Assembly (NCBI GenBank): GCA_027577595.1
Contig: JANBRJ010000067.1
Location: 29,208 to 93,207, forward strand
Reading direction: 5' to 3'
Length of the DNA: 64,000 nucleotides
DNA from: Coemansia sp. RSA 487
Taxonomy: Eukaryota > Kickxellomycota > Kickxellomycetes > Kickxellales > Kickxellaceae
Shown: one piece after another, positions 1 through 11,055 of the stretch
Layout of the letters: each line of letters opens with the position of its first letter
How positions within the stretch are numbered: position 1 is the first letter of the stretch
The notes under the pieces: generated by a model
Told to the model about the DNA's origin: nothing
The model's database searches: none
Seen by the model: only the letters and a program-made list of their open reading frames with translations
Position numbers and translations under genes: made by a program

Positions 1-1023
1 CGAAGCAAATCTGATTTCTGATATGCGCCCAATCAGCCGTGCATAGAGATCCTGGATATCGCGCCTGTTTTGCGACCTGCGCAGATTGGCGGAATTGACC
101 TGCTTTACCTGGCTGAACACGAGCTCCTCCAATCTATCGCCCAAGTCGCCCTCGAGATGCGACGCGTCCAATTGCGAAACCACTGCGCTTAACGCCCGAC
201 ACAAGATGTAGACGGATGCTAGGGACCTGCGCTCTTTTACTACATAATGTGAACGCGACAAAGTCGACTGGTTCTGGCTATGCTTGCTGCCAGATTCCAA
301 AACACTTGGACCATCAAGCGGCCAATCATCTGCTGCGTCAATGGTTGTTTTCCGCCACACAAGAAGAAGCTCGATTATTACTCGTGGACGGCGCCGTGCC
401 AGGCTTCCCAGCTTCTCAAATGTGCGATCAAATGCACGGTCGGCGCCTTGCTCCAAGTACTTTGCCAGGTCAGGCTCGCGATCATGACGCAGCTCAACAA
501 TCGCGTCTATCTTGCCGGCTGCTCTGTGTCTGAACTCCTCGTATAGCATGCGTATTGCCTGCTGCTCAATGCTCGTGCTGCCTGGACCGTAGCGACTAGG
601 TACAGGAGGTTCTGATGCGTCTTCAAATGTCCCTTGCTGGTCACCACGTCCAGGAGACTCTGTGATTGGGTACAGCTCTCCTTCTGGCCCTATGCTGCCA
701 TCATTCTGTGTCAAAGCAGATCCGCGTCTGGGTTCCAGTGAAGAGCTGGCAACGGTCGGTGAGGATGGTTCGAGTGCAGTGCTCGAGCTGCGAAAAGACT
801 GTTGCTGAGCCTCCATAAAACTGTAGCTGAGAAAGGGATTTTCTTTTGCTGGTGCTGACAATTGTCGCAGCGGCTGCTGCTCATTTGTGTTGCTATTAGT
901 GGACGCGCCAGAGGACCGTTGAGCTTCCATTAACGAGTAGTTTCCAAAGGGATTTGGCGGTGGCGGGTCCTTTCCAAGCCTGTTGTTATTGTTGTTGTTT
1001 TTGGCGCTCGTGTGTGCTGACAT
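1..1023 (-). CDS. mor2: Cell morphogenesis protein Mor2/TAO3/Furry family, N-terminal part (truncated by window edge)
   Basis: An open frame of 341 codons reads leftward from the ATG at 1021-1023 and leaves the window without a stop. The first ~150 residues are low complexity (Asn run, Pro run, Ser/Gln-rich) and contain a duplicated motif, NPFGNYSLMEAQ then NPFLSYSFMEAQ. A conserved part follows, with RRSLASVYILCRAL, LEELVFSQVKQV and a final stretch ending RISEIRFAS, which matches my knowledge of the N-terminal domain of the Mor2/Tao3/Furry scaffolds. These very large HEAT-like proteins (over 2000 residues) act with NDR/Orb6/Cbk1 kinases in polarised growth and cell separation. Only about one seventh of the expected protein is visible. 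The NPF repeats could be EH-domain ligands (inference). Family call is good; orthology is not testable from this fragment. Confidence 0.75.
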   Translation of the reverse strand, partial: MSAHTSAKNNNNNNRLGKDPPPPNPFGNYSLMEAQRSSGASTNSNTNEQQPLRQLSAPAKENPFLSYSFMEAQQQSFRSSSTALEPSSPTVASSSLEPRRGSALTQNDGSIGPEGELYPITESPGRGDQQGTFEDASEPPVPSRYGPGSTSIEQQAIRMLYEEFRHRAAGKIDAIVELRHDREPDLAKYLEQGADRAFDRTFEKLGSLARRRPRVIIELLLVWRKTTIDAADDWPLDGPSVLESGSKHSQNQSTLSRSHYVVKERRSLASVYILCRALSAVVSQLDASHLEGDLGDRLEELVFSQVKQVNSANLRRSQNRRDIQDLYARLIGRISEIRFAS

Positions 1024-1354
1024 TGTGAAAATGAAGTGATGATGCAAAAGTTGATAATAGAATTGGTTAGTTTTAATTTAATAAAGATGGTATATTTATT
1101 TACTAAAGAAAGGCAACGGAAAAGAGTATGATCACGAAGTGGATTTCGTCATACGCGTGTCATCCCGCAAACCACAAATAGTGATTTGATGTGCTGATTT
1201 TGACACTGTGAGATGTGCCGCACTTGTCACTGATTTAAAACATCAGCTTGGTACTAACGTTTTGTATTTTTCATTTATTTTCTTCGTTAATTTGGTTTTT
1301 ACATTTAGTCAAGGGCATTTCTACACTCTTTTTTTGTCTATTTATGCTTGCCCC
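1024..1354. other. Intergenic region, promoter of the mor2-like gene
   Basis: AT-rich spacer between the start of the leftward mor2-like gene and the first rightward F-box/LRR relic. I see no supported gene; short open frames here lack conserved features. Confidence 0.4.
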
Positions 1355-3008
1355 ATGAGCTTTCCAGAGACTTTCGCTGCACATCTCGGAAGCGATAGCT
1401 AACTACTGTGTTCCCAGACAAGCACCCAATGCTGGTTTGGCTGCACATAAAAAGAACGCATCCATGGACTATACTCTATACTCTACAGAGCCAGCAATTC
1501 TTGGCAAATGCCTGCTCTTCAATTCTTTTTCCGAAATGTTGTTCTAACAATATCAGCAGAAACCGGAGCTGGACAATTTGAGTTTTCCGCTCTACCAGAA
1601 GAGATTAAAAAGACGCTACACAATACAAATACGTCAGACAAGTCGAAATTGTGTTTTCAGTACCCACAGAGCCATCAGATAAAAACACCCTCAAAGGCTT
1701 TCCACGGCTTAGCCCGAAAGCATTGTGTTTTCTTTAGCACTTCGCTTACATGTTAATCTTTCTGGTTTACTGTATCAGACGTTTGACAAAAACAGCACTA
1801 CAGAGAATGAACAATTCCACTGGCTAACGCAATGCATTCAAATGTCTATGCCAAAACCTCAAAAGTAGCCATTAGTGATAACATGCTCAGACATACGCCT
1901 GGTGCTAAGTCCAGTGGTCTCCAGTGGAAGGCGGATGTGTTGTTATCGACAATTTTTCGCAAAATCATTCTGTATTGTGACAAACTGTGTTTGTTTAGCC
2001 GGCAACTACTCACTTGAACAATATGGAACAAAGCTTGTTCATCTGAAGTGCCATTGTCCTAGCAAAAATTGTCTCCTAATTTGCGTTATTGGGTGGTCTG
2101 CGTCTACACTAGGGTCGTTGGAATTCAGTTATACTCGTGTCAGTGATTTGAGATCGTCATTCTTCGGTGCAAACAACAAAGTGATCATATATCCAAGGCT
2201 GTGTAGACTCACATACTACAAAAACAGACTTTTTGTCAGTGACTGCATTCCCCAGGCAGACACATCTATATCCCCATTCCCTGTGTTGCGTTGCCTTACG
2301 TGGCGCTCGGAATATGTATTCGAAGACGAAGTTTTGTTTCGAGGAAATAGTGGCACTTTGGAATATTTGGATATCTACACCAGTGTGGAACTTGTCAGTA
2401 TTTTGCGAGAATATCGCGTGTTTTCCGATGGCAAGCACTCACATCCAAGCCAAATTACTGTCCACATGGAGGGATATAGTCATAGACGGCTATGGCAATA
2501 CGGAGACTTTATCAAGCACGCAATGGATCTTATCGCTCCAGTAACAAAGCGTTTCTCCATAGGACACTGCTGTATATACAAGAATGATATCAATGTCTTT
2601 GCTGCATGTCCGCATTCACAAAACATACAGATCCTCAATCTGGACTATGTTATACTTAAGTTGACTGGGCTGCTCCAGCTTGTAAGGCTTTTGCCAAATA
2701 TGACAAAGCTTACATGCGCTTCAGGGCTCGCCAAAATGGAACATGACAGCAAGCATTTCCCCGACTTTATCGAAGAACTTTGCGCGCAGTACTTTCCCCT
2801 AAGCAACCGCCTCCGACACTGCGATATTTTACCAAGAGCCGGTGATAGAATACATACTTTAACACTCACAGCATCCTTGTTTGCTATCCTTTGCACCAGC
2901 ATTGCCTTGGTAACTGTCCCATCGAGCCATAGTAATTACTTTGGGCGCAATAGCAAAGAAACTATTGGAAATGGGATATTTAACAACTATATCGACAGGA
3001 TACAGTGA
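1355..3008 (+). pseudogene. Decayed F-box/LRR-like family gene
   Basis: Near full-length relic of the family represented intact at 3746-5446. After a putative ATG at 1355 a shifted frame gives LSLHISEAIANYC, matching the family's N-terminal LPLHIAxxIxxYC box. From about 1460 the frame reads ILYRASNSWQMPALQFFF and then SAETGAGQFEFSALPEEI, matching the SYSWRxLA...FFRELT...TGTGRLEF segment of the intact copy. From about 1990 to 3008 a third frame carries the LRR-like body: ISPFPVLRCLTWRSEYVFED, LFRGNSGTLEYLDI, LLPNMTKL, and ends at a normal family C-terminus. At least two frameshifts and internal stops break it. It is tandem with the intact copy and separated from it by a Tc1-like element. Function of the family is inferred only from the F-box-like N-terminus. 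Confidence 0.8.
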
Positions 3009-3023
3009 GCCTTTCAAAGCATA

Positions 3024-3588
3024 CTATTTTTTGCAAAACTGATTATGCTGAATAAAAAGGATGAATATATGTCAAATGGTGAAAGGTTTGCAGTGATAAT
3101 AACCCATTTTGCGTTCCAAGAAAAGTCGTCTGCGTCGGTTGGCGTTATGTTAGCGCTTGGAAGCAAGAGACGCAAGCTGGGCTTTGTGGAGAAAACTGTT
3201 CGCTGCTACACGCCTACTATTTCACACTAAAATGGATTGGCTTCCCATTCTCTGTCTGTGTTTTCAATGTGTCTGGTTAACGCTGATCCTAATAAAACCT
3301 AGCAACCTGAAGAAATACCACCACTACCTTGAACAAGAACCCAACTGCAGTGCTGGCACACATCAAGAAACGTCTATGAAGCATTCAACGGCCTGGCGAT
3401 ATCAGTATCAGTACTAAGCATTTGTGTTTTCTCTTTTGTGTTTTCCTGTTTTGCACTGACGCATATGCCACGCCTGCGCAAACGACTTTTTCTTGGAACG
3501 CAAAATACATTATTGCCAGCACAAACCTCTCACCATTCGATGCGTATATATCCTTCTTATTCGACGCAACTAGTTTTGAAAAACACTG
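3024..3588. mobile_element. Non-autonomous Tc1/mariner (IS630)-like element, copy A
   Basis: About 130 bp at 3024-3158 is an imperfect inverted copy of 3457-3588. The right terminus read inward is TA-CAGTG-TTTTTCAAAACT and the left is TA-CTATT-TTTTGCAAAACT, so both ends are flanked by TA and carry the CAGTG-type end typical of Tc1/mariner elements. The ~300 bp interior, compared with copy B, translates (with breaks) to NPTAVLAHIKKxL..EAFNGL, resembling the N-terminal DNA-binding part of fungal IS630/Tc1 transposases. No intact transposase remains. Related pieces: 12964-13661, 51658-51823 and 63478-63675. Confidence 0.7.
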
Positions 3589-3745
3589 TAATCACCTTAT
3601 CACAACCCACATTTCAAATACGAACATACATCATTGAATCAAGTATTAAGGTTGATCAACATCCGGCTGCGGCTGTTATATTTAATAGCTTGACCGATTT
3701 CCCTGCTGCACTTCTGATTTCAACTTATGCATATCATTTCTAATA

Positions 3746-5446
3746 ATGCCCACGCCATCCACCTTTCAGTGCCTACCATCGCATATCGCCACATCAATCG
3801 CCTACTATTGCATTTCTACGCATCTTGTAGGCATACTGGCTGAGCCTGACAAATGCGATGAAGCAAAACCCACATGGGCTAAGCTTTACAATGTCAGCTA
3901 TTCTTGGAGAGTACTTGCTTTCGATTATTTTTTCAGAGAGCTTACGATAGTGACTATGACTGAAACTGGAACGGGACGACTAGAGTTTCGCAACTTGCCT
4001 AACGAGATAAATGTCGATACCATGCACTACTACACATATGTTAAGCAGGTCAATATTGAATTTCCAGAATATCCAGGCCCGTCAGCTAAAATACCGCTCC
4101 AGGATTTCTCCGCTGCTTGGCCAGAAACTCTTGTGCTGCCTTCAGCACGTACCTTGAGGTTTGACCTGTCAGTTTTATACTATCAACAGTTTAACAAGCA
4201 CAGCCCTACTAAAAACGAGCGGTTTTATTGGATAACGCAGCGCATAAAGACGTCGCTGCCAAAACTCCACCAAGTAGTCATCAGTGACCAAGGTCTAGGG
4301 TATATGAGCTACAGGGAGTCTGGTGGTAATGTGTGGAAAGCGGATGAATTTCTATCGACGATTTCTGGCAGGGCAGCGTCAATCAACATCTCGACAGATG
4401 TGGTTCATTTAGACAGCGATTATGCATTCATACAAAATGGCACCAAACTGACCCGACTGGATTGCTTTTTTAGCGACAAAAGCGATCTTTTCAGCTACTT
4501 TATTGAAAAGTTCGCACCCACATTAGAATCGCTCTGTGTCAACGATTACTACATGAAGAATGTAAAATCGCTTGTTCTTAACGATAAGAACAAGCCAATA
4601 ACATACCCAAGGTTGCGAAGGCTCGAATTTGACGGCCAATGGGCACCAAGCCTTGACAGAAGATATCAACTGGACGAATCCATATCACCATTTCCAGTGC
4701 TGCAGTACCTTAGTTGGTCGGGGAGTTACATATTCAAAGATGGCACGCTGTTCAGAGGAAATAGCCGCACGTTGGAATATCTGTCCATTACTTTGGATAC
4801 CAGTTGTCTTGACGTTCTCCAAAGATGCAATGTGCTTGCTGATGGCCAATATCCACGGCTAGTCCATATTTCTCTAATAGACGCCTATTTATATTTCGGC
4901 TCACCACCATTGGATCCTAATATGCTTATGAGTTTTGCTGCCACTGTTGTCACTCCTGCCGTACGTTTGCTTTCGCTCGAGGGCGAGTTAGCATATGTGG
5001 CTATCGTTGATTTCGCCGCTGCAAATCCGCACCTAGCAAACATCCAAGTTTTCAATCTGCCAGGAATTGCGCTGACGTTTCCAGAGATGCTTGAGCTTGT
5101 AAAGCTCTTCCCAAATATGACAAAGCTCCGGTGCGATCCGGCCTCAGGCGACGAGGGATGCGATATCAACCAGATTCGCTCATATATCAGCAGTGTGTAC
5201 ACGAAATATTATCCACTAAGCCATCGCCTTAAGTATTGGGATGCTTCTTGTGTATTAAAGGACAAGATGAAGGCTGTTGCAGATTCAGCATTACTGCTTG
5301 CCATTCTTTGCCCAGGCTTTGTAACGGTGTTAGTTTGGTCAGAGTTTGCGTATGAATACAAGTACAACATAGAAAATAATGTTGGAAGCGGAGTATATGA
5401 CAGCTACAAGGACAAGATTCAGCGCTTTCTTCGAAACACTCTTTGA
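3746..5446 (+). CDS. F-box/LRR-like protein (lineage-specific family), intact copy
   Basis: Intact 566-aa open frame. The N-terminus (FQCLPSHIATSIAYYCI, ~residues 7-23) followed by LYNVSYSWRVLAFDYFF (~47-63) has the spacing and look of an F-box (Leu-Pro start, later Ser-x-x-Trp-Arg-x-Leu-Ala). The rest has irregular leucine-rich segments: LTRLDCFF, APTLESLCV, YPRLRRLEF, FPVLQYLSW, LFRGNSRTLEYLSI, YPRLVHISL, LFPNMTKLRC. No signal peptide or membrane segment. F-box/LRR proteins usually present substrates to SCF ubiquitin ligases; that role here is inference. It belongs to a family of at least six copies in the window (1355, 5615, 24328, 40239, 49012), most broken. The 4728-4860 segment with SYIFKDGTLFRGNS is the best conserved block across all copies. 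Start chosen at MPTPSTFQ, which matches other members. Confidence 0.75.
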   Translation: MPTPSTFQCLPSHIATSIAYYCISTHLVGILAEPDKCDEAKPTWAKLYNVSYSWRVLAFDYFFRELTIVTMTETGTGRLEFRNLPNEINVDTMHYYTYVKQVNIEFPEYPGPSAKIPLQDFSAAWPETLVLPSARTLRFDLSVLYYQQFNKHSPTKNERFYWITQRIKTSLPKLHQVVISDQGLGYMSYRESGGNVWKADEFLSTISGRAASINISTDVVHLDSDYAFIQNGTKLTRLDCFFSDKSDLFSYFIEKFAPTLESLCVNDYYMKNVKSLVLNDKNKPITYPRLRRLEFDGQWAPSLDRRYQLDESISPFPVLQYLSWSGSYIFKDGTLFRGNSRTLEYLSITLDTSCLDVLQRCNVLADGQYPRLVHISLIDAYLYFGSPPLDPNMLMSFAATVVTPAVRLLSLEGELAYVAIVDFAAANPHLANIQVFNLPGIALTFPEMLELVKLFPNMTKLRCDPASGDEGCDINQIRSYISSVYTKYYPLSHRLKYWDASCVLKDKMKAVADSALLLAILCPGFVTVLVWSEFAYEYKYNIENNVGSGVYDSYKDKIQRFLRNTL

Positions 5447-5614
5447 AATTAGAGATGTCGTTGTTTATTAATAAGCATCATCACCACATCTTATTCCACT
5501 GTTCAAAACTGAACATACAACAACTGTGCGCATTTAAACAACTCAATAGCTAGCTCGTTTTTGTTTATATTTTACTTTTTTTAAACGCGCTCCTATAGTC
5601 AGCCTTTTTTAGCA

Positions 5615-6592
5615 ATGCCTGCTTTATCTACCTTTCAGTGTCTACCATTGCATATTGCCAAAGAAATTTCTGGTTATTGCATCTCCGTCATGCTATCAAA
5701 ATATCTGCTCCTAATTTAGAGTCACTGGCCTTTATGGATGGTTCTCTTGAGAGCATAAGGTCGCTTGTTTTAACAAGAAAGACAAGCCAATGGTGTGCCC
5801 AAAACTAGAATAATTCGAATTTCACGGCGATGAATGTCGCCAGCCTAAGGAAAAACATATCATGTAGACGAATGTATAGCTCTGTTCCCAGTGCTACACT
5901 AGCTTGAGTGGCATTTGGCATATATATTTAAGGATGACGTTTTGTTCCGAGGAAATAGCGGTGCCTTGGAATGTTTGGAAATTTTCCTTGATATCAATAT
6001 TGCCGATATTTTGGATAAATACAAGATGTTTACAGATGGCAAATATTCGTAATAAAGTCATATCTATCCAAAGGAATATTATCCTTTTTACGAACGGTTT
6101 ATCGTTAAGCTCTACGATGTTTGTAAGGTATGCTGCAACTCTTTTCTGTCTAACAGCCCGTTCAGCTTTTTTCAAATGCAATTTTGTATGGGATGGTATT
6201 ATCAACATGATTCCTGCACATCCTTGTTCGGAAAAGATCCAGGCACTCAATCTAACGAGAACCAAGATATCATTGATAGATCACTTTGATGTAACATGAG
6301 CAAGACTAGTTAAATGTTAGATACCAACCCAGATGGCCCGTTTGTCCGAGATGTGTACACAAAGCACTGCCCTCGAAGCTATCGTTTCAAATGTTTAGAA
6401 CTTGACTGGGGGTACTTTATACACATGCGCATTTTGGCAAATACAGCACTGATACTTATCGTTCTATGCCCTAGCTTTGCTATGGTGTTAGTTCCATCGG
6501 CAAGAGTCGAGACTTTTGAGCGTGAGCTAGAAACAGCAAATGGAAGTGGAGTATAGGATGACTACAGGGACACCATTCGGCGCATTCTTTGA
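5615..6592 (+). pseudogene. Decayed, internally deleted F-box/LRR-like gene
   Basis: Begins MPALSTFQCLPLHIAKEISG at 5615, a clear family N-terminus, then loses most of the first half (978 bp versus 1701 bp in the intact neighbour). Recognisable fragments follow in shifting frames: FPVLH..LEWHLAYIFKDDV, LFRGNSGALECLEIFLDI, then VRDVYTKHCPRSYRFKCLEL and ANTALILIVLCPSFAMVLVP. A last frameshift near 6553 separates NGSGV from DDYRDTIRRIL-stop at 6590-6592, the family C-terminus. In tandem and same orientation as the intact copy, 168 bp downstream of it. No product expected. Confidence 0.8.
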
Positions 6593-7245
6593 AACACGAT
6601 TCGAAATTAGGCATGTTACGGTATGTTTTGTAGTTGGCTACATTTCTCTTTTCAGCTGTCAGCTGTTTTTTTTCAATGTTTTCATTGTTTGCAATATGTC
6701 AATTATTAGGAGTATTGAATGTGTGTAACCAATCAACAGCAGTAATCAGCGGAAGAGGAGGTTGTCAAAACATGCAGTGCAAATGCATGGTTTAACATGA
6801 GAAAATGGGGGGGGGATGATCTTGGAATGCAAACAAAATCTTGCTGACAGTTATGTCAGAAAAACTTGATTTCATACCAGCTTCTCTAAGAGCCTTCACA
6901 TTGTACTGACTTCTTGGATTGACGGTCAAAAGAAACCAACAGATTATGCAACAACAGAGCGCAATTTTGCAAGGCATGGGATATGAAGCGGAATTATTGC
7001 ATTTTGATGCATATTTGCAAATGCTCTTTCTGTTGTCTTTATGCTGCGCTTATATACACATTTGTTGAGCCGAGCAGTGCTTCATTTGACTGATTTTTAT
7101 TTTTACATTTCTTCTTTGCTATTCAGTGAATGCTTTCATTTTTAGTTTAGTTGGCGTTAAAAGAGCACCTTTTCTATAATTTATTATTTATTTCCCGCCC
7201 TTGCAAGGTCGTGCTTTTACTCTGAAAAATAAAAAGTCAGCGACG
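6593..7245. other. Intergenic region
   Basis: AT-rich, with a G8 run near 6810. No coding or RNA feature that I can support. The proximal part upstream of 7246 should hold the promoter of the UNC93-like gene. Confidence 0.35.
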
Positions 7246-8750
7246 ATGCGTTGGCGATATAACAGCCCAATGGCTCAAGTGGTCATCATCAGCTTTGTGT
7301 GTTTCCTTTGTCCAGGTAAGAAGAACCGCTTGATTTGTATACTACGTCTTCCCAAAAATTCGATTTATACACGATAACTAATGAGATTGGAGATGTAGGC
7401 ATGTTTAATGCGCTCAGTGCAATGGGTGGCGCCGGACAGGTCGACCGGACAGTGTCCAGCAACACAAACACGGGGATATACTGCTCGTTCATTGTGTTTG
7501 GGATCATAGGTGGGGCCATTGTCAATTTGCTTGGTATTAGATGGACGATCTGCGTGTCGGGACTGACGTACGCGCTGAACTCGTCGTCATACATATATTA
7601 CAACCACACAAGGGACGGGACATTCAGCGTAGCAACAGGACCGGTTCTGGGGATTGGAGCTGGGATCCTGTGGTCTGCGCAAGGGATGGTTATGATGGCA
7701 TACCCGCTGGAGCACCAGAAGGGCCGGTTCATCTCGGTGTTCTGGGTGATTTTCAACCTGGGTGGCGTGATCGGTGGCATCGTGCCCTTTGTCATCAACT
7801 ACAAGCAAGGCAAGGGAAGCGATGCGATCCCGCTACCAGACTCCTGCTACATCGTGTTTGTTGGTCTGCAGGCAGCGGGTGCCCTTTGCGCGCTGCTGCT
7901 CTCGCCGCCAACCAGAGTCGTGCGCAGCGATGGGTCGCATGTAGTCATTGATGCGTTGAGGTACACGAATGTGCGGCATGAAACAATGGAGCTTTGTAAG
8001 CTGTTTGCTAACCCGTGGATCCTGCTTCTAGCACCCATGTCGCTGGGGTCCAACTTCTTCTACTCGTACCAGTATGGGCCCTACAATGGCGCCCTGTTTA
8101 CGCTGCGCACGCGTGGACTCAACTCAATGCTCTACTGGGCATCGCAGATGGTGATGGCCTACATTGTGTCGCTACTGCACGACCGCGAGTCTCTGAGCCG
8201 CAAAAAGCGCGGGATAATTTCGCTCACGGTGTTGGCAGTCGTAACAAACGTTATGTGGGGGCTGACGCTGGCTGTCCAGCTGCGGTACACGCGCGGGCCA
8301 GACGACACGCATCCCAGCAGCGACTACCCGGGCGGCCTGATTGACTTCACCGAATCGTCCAGGGCAGCAGGCCCTATGCTCCTCTACTGTTTCATGGGTG
8401 CCGTTGATGCACACTACCAGTCGTTTGCGTACTGGCTGATCGGTACAATGACCAATGATCCGCAGATGCTTGCACGGTACGCGGGGTTCTACAAGGGAAT
8501 TCAGTCGCTTGGCGCCGTGGTTGCATGGCAGCTGGATGCGCAAAAGGTTGCTCTTATGGCGCAGCTTGTCGTTAACTGGGTGCTCTTCAACCTGGTTCTG
8601 CCGTTTACTTTCTTTGTGGCGTGGCGGATTAAGGCACACTCGTACGATTGCATGGATATGGCTCCAGACGTCGATGATTGGCTTGTGGATGCTACCGACA
8701 ACAGCAACAAGCTGGACAACCTGCGACGGGCATCTGTCTACGAGATCTAG
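7246..8750 (+). CDS. UNC93-like major facilitator family membrane protein (two exons)
   Basis: Exon 1 is 7246-7315, intron 7316-7398 (GTAAG donor, CTAAT branch-like site, AG acceptor, 83 bp), exon 2 is 7399-8750; product 473 aa. Splicing joins FVCFLCP to GMFNALSAMGG, restoring the family hallmark in which TM1 runs into PGMFNALxxxGGxG; a plain ORF instead begins inside the intron and misses residues 1-23. About 11-12 hydrophobic segments follow, including YCSFIVFGIIGGAIVNLLG, FWVIFNLGGVIGGIVPFVI and a late LVVNWVLFNLVLPFTFFVAW. Fungal UNC93-like proteins are polytopic transporters of uncertain substrate. The C-terminal ~40 residues are cytosolic and acidic. Convergent with the PPR gene. Family call is strong, substrate unknown. 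Confidence 0.85.
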
Positions 8751-9441
8751 CGCGTTTCCATTGTAATAAATACACTGTTTACTAGAACTATATTGGGGGC
8801 ATATGTCATATACAGTAGGTAAGCCAATGTTATTTTTACTTTCAATATGTTTATTGTTTCGCTGATCCATGCGTGGCGTGACACCAAGATATATGATATG
8901 GTACACTTGCAGTGTTTATAGAAGCAGCAAGCATGCGTTGTTGCATTTTATTATTTTATAAAACAAATAGGACCACAAAAAAACACTGGCCACTCACCAG
9001 CTTTTCTAGCCAGCGCACCATCCACCGCCATCAGATGCTTAGCTCAGCAGCTGTGCGCGGTAGACGTTGCTTTCTTTTTCTTTATCGCGCCTTTTAACAA
9101 ATAAAGTTGTAGTGTTTACGTGGTCGTACTGCGTGGACGCTGCCACGCCGTTTGCTTTGGGGCTTTTATCGTTTTTCTTGGCCTTTCGCTTTTTGCAATA
9201 ACGTTTGCACTGTTTTCCATTGTTTGCAGCTATGCTGCTTGCTGTGTTTTCACTGAACCACGGTCAAAAACAACATTTGCAACGCTTACACACACGCCAG
9301 CCAGTCAACTGCTTTGGCCACTGTGTTGCGGGTTCAAACATGGTTGGTATTTTATACATGGAAAAAACATTTGTTCGCCGCTGTAGAGCCCCCCCCCCAG
9401 AATAGAGAGAAAATGGCAATATCCCTGTGAAAAAATCTATA
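8751..9441. other. Convergent 3' intergenic region
   Basis: Lies between the 3' ends of the UNC93-like gene and the leftward PPR gene. A polyadenylation-like AATAAA-type stretch (AATAAATACA) occurs at 8765-8774. Short open frames (for example 9120-9386) are hydrophobic but show no recognisable domain, so I leave them unannotated. Confidence 0.35.
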
Positions 9442-11022
9442 CTAGCTATCCTCAGCGTCTTCCATCAGCCGTCTCGGGATCGGCAAGCGGGTCAACATCT
9501 CGTCCATACCAACCTCGATTGCACTTGGACTCATCACGCCGTCAGCAGCTGCGGCGTCCCAGATCCTCTGCGCATCGGCTCTTCTGCCAAGGCGAACAAA
9601 GGCCAGCGCAACCCAGCCGACCATTCGGCTAAACAGAACGATATGGTTCCGCGCAGCCTGCGGATAAACAGCCTGGAGACCAGCGACTCGCTTGTTGAAG
9701 CGGTGCATTGCGTTCCACACATCAACGACGTCTTGCCACTGCTCCCGCTGGCCATACGAGCGCAGCAAGATAATGAACGTCGTGGCATTGGGCGGAGGCG
9801 GCACAGTTGGCGGCGGCGCTGGCAAAGCAGCACGTGGGTCCAGATCGCCGGGCCCCTGCGGCATGGCGCGCCTGGCGGCCACCAGCTTGTCACTTGCAGT
9901 GGCCATCATGTCGACCTCATCGCGCTCGGCTTGCTCGTCGAACAGCGTGGGCGCGGCAGGGAACGCAGCCTTGGATGTCAGCCACTGCGCCAGCGCGCGC
10001 TTCATGCTCTTGGTTGGTCGCATCTTCACCTTCTCGGGGCGCAGCAGCCACGCCGCCAAGCTCTTCTGGTGGCCGTCGCGTGCCCCAAACACGCGCAGAT
10101 CAGAAAACCTCAGCTTTTTGGCAGCCACGCTGCCGATGACGTCGCTCAGCTCGCTTCGCAGTCTGGAATCCGGGGTGCCAAGCATCGACGCAAACATCGA
10201 ACGAACCAGGTCCTCATGCCCCGGGATGGCGGCCAGTCTAGAGAGCATGTAGTTGTAAGTGGTGGTGTTGAGCGCCGCTCCATGCTCCTGCTCCGCGTGT
10301 CGGATGACTGTCAGCGCCAGGTCGATTTCACCGCACCGCACGCAGCACCGCACCATTGAGCTGACCGCCGGAAACGTTGGCGGATACCCGTAGTCCAGCA
10401 TGTCCGAGTACGCCCGGCGCGTGTGCAGCATGTCGTTGACCCGCGAATAGCACATGATCCGTGTGTGGTGGCCCATAGCGTCTGGCACCAGACCCAGAGT
10501 CTCCATCTGCTGCCACTTGCTCTCCAGTGTCCGCGTATCGTCCGTCTTCTGTGCGTAGTACAAGAGCGCATTGAAGGCGCGTACCGACGGGTGCTTTTCT
10601 ACCAGCCACTCGAGATGTGCAAAGTGCTCGTGTGCAGCCTCTAGGTCCTCGTTCTTTATGCACGCGACCAGGAGCGCCGCCGGAACGAGGGTCGGAGGCA
10701 CAAAGCGCATGGCTGTCAGTGTGTGGGTTGCTGCATCAGCAGCGTCAGTTCCTGGAAGACGCAGCATGTGGTACAGGATCGAGAGCAGCGTGCTTGGCGC
10801 GCTTACATCGATCGATGCATTGCGTGTTGCATGGATCAGCCGCTCGGCCTGTTCCAGCGACCCGTTGCGCAAAAGGCTTTGCAAAATGGCATCCAGCGCG
10901 CCCGGAACCCGTTTGTGCTCGCTGCTTCCCGTAGCAGCTAACTGGCTGATGAAGCCCGCATTGTCCGTCGGTGTTGCGCTGTGTTCCACACAGTCTATTC
11001 CCTTGACAATAGAGTCGCCGAC

Positions 11023-11055
<33 letters not shown>

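Noticed and set aside
7335-7398. ORF start of the UNC93-like gene at 7335
   Set aside because: The residues before GMFNAL come from the intron; the upstream exon gives the conserved N-terminus.
9120-9386. 88-aa hydrophobic open frame
   Set aside because: Lies between convergent gene ends, low complexity, no signal of conservation.
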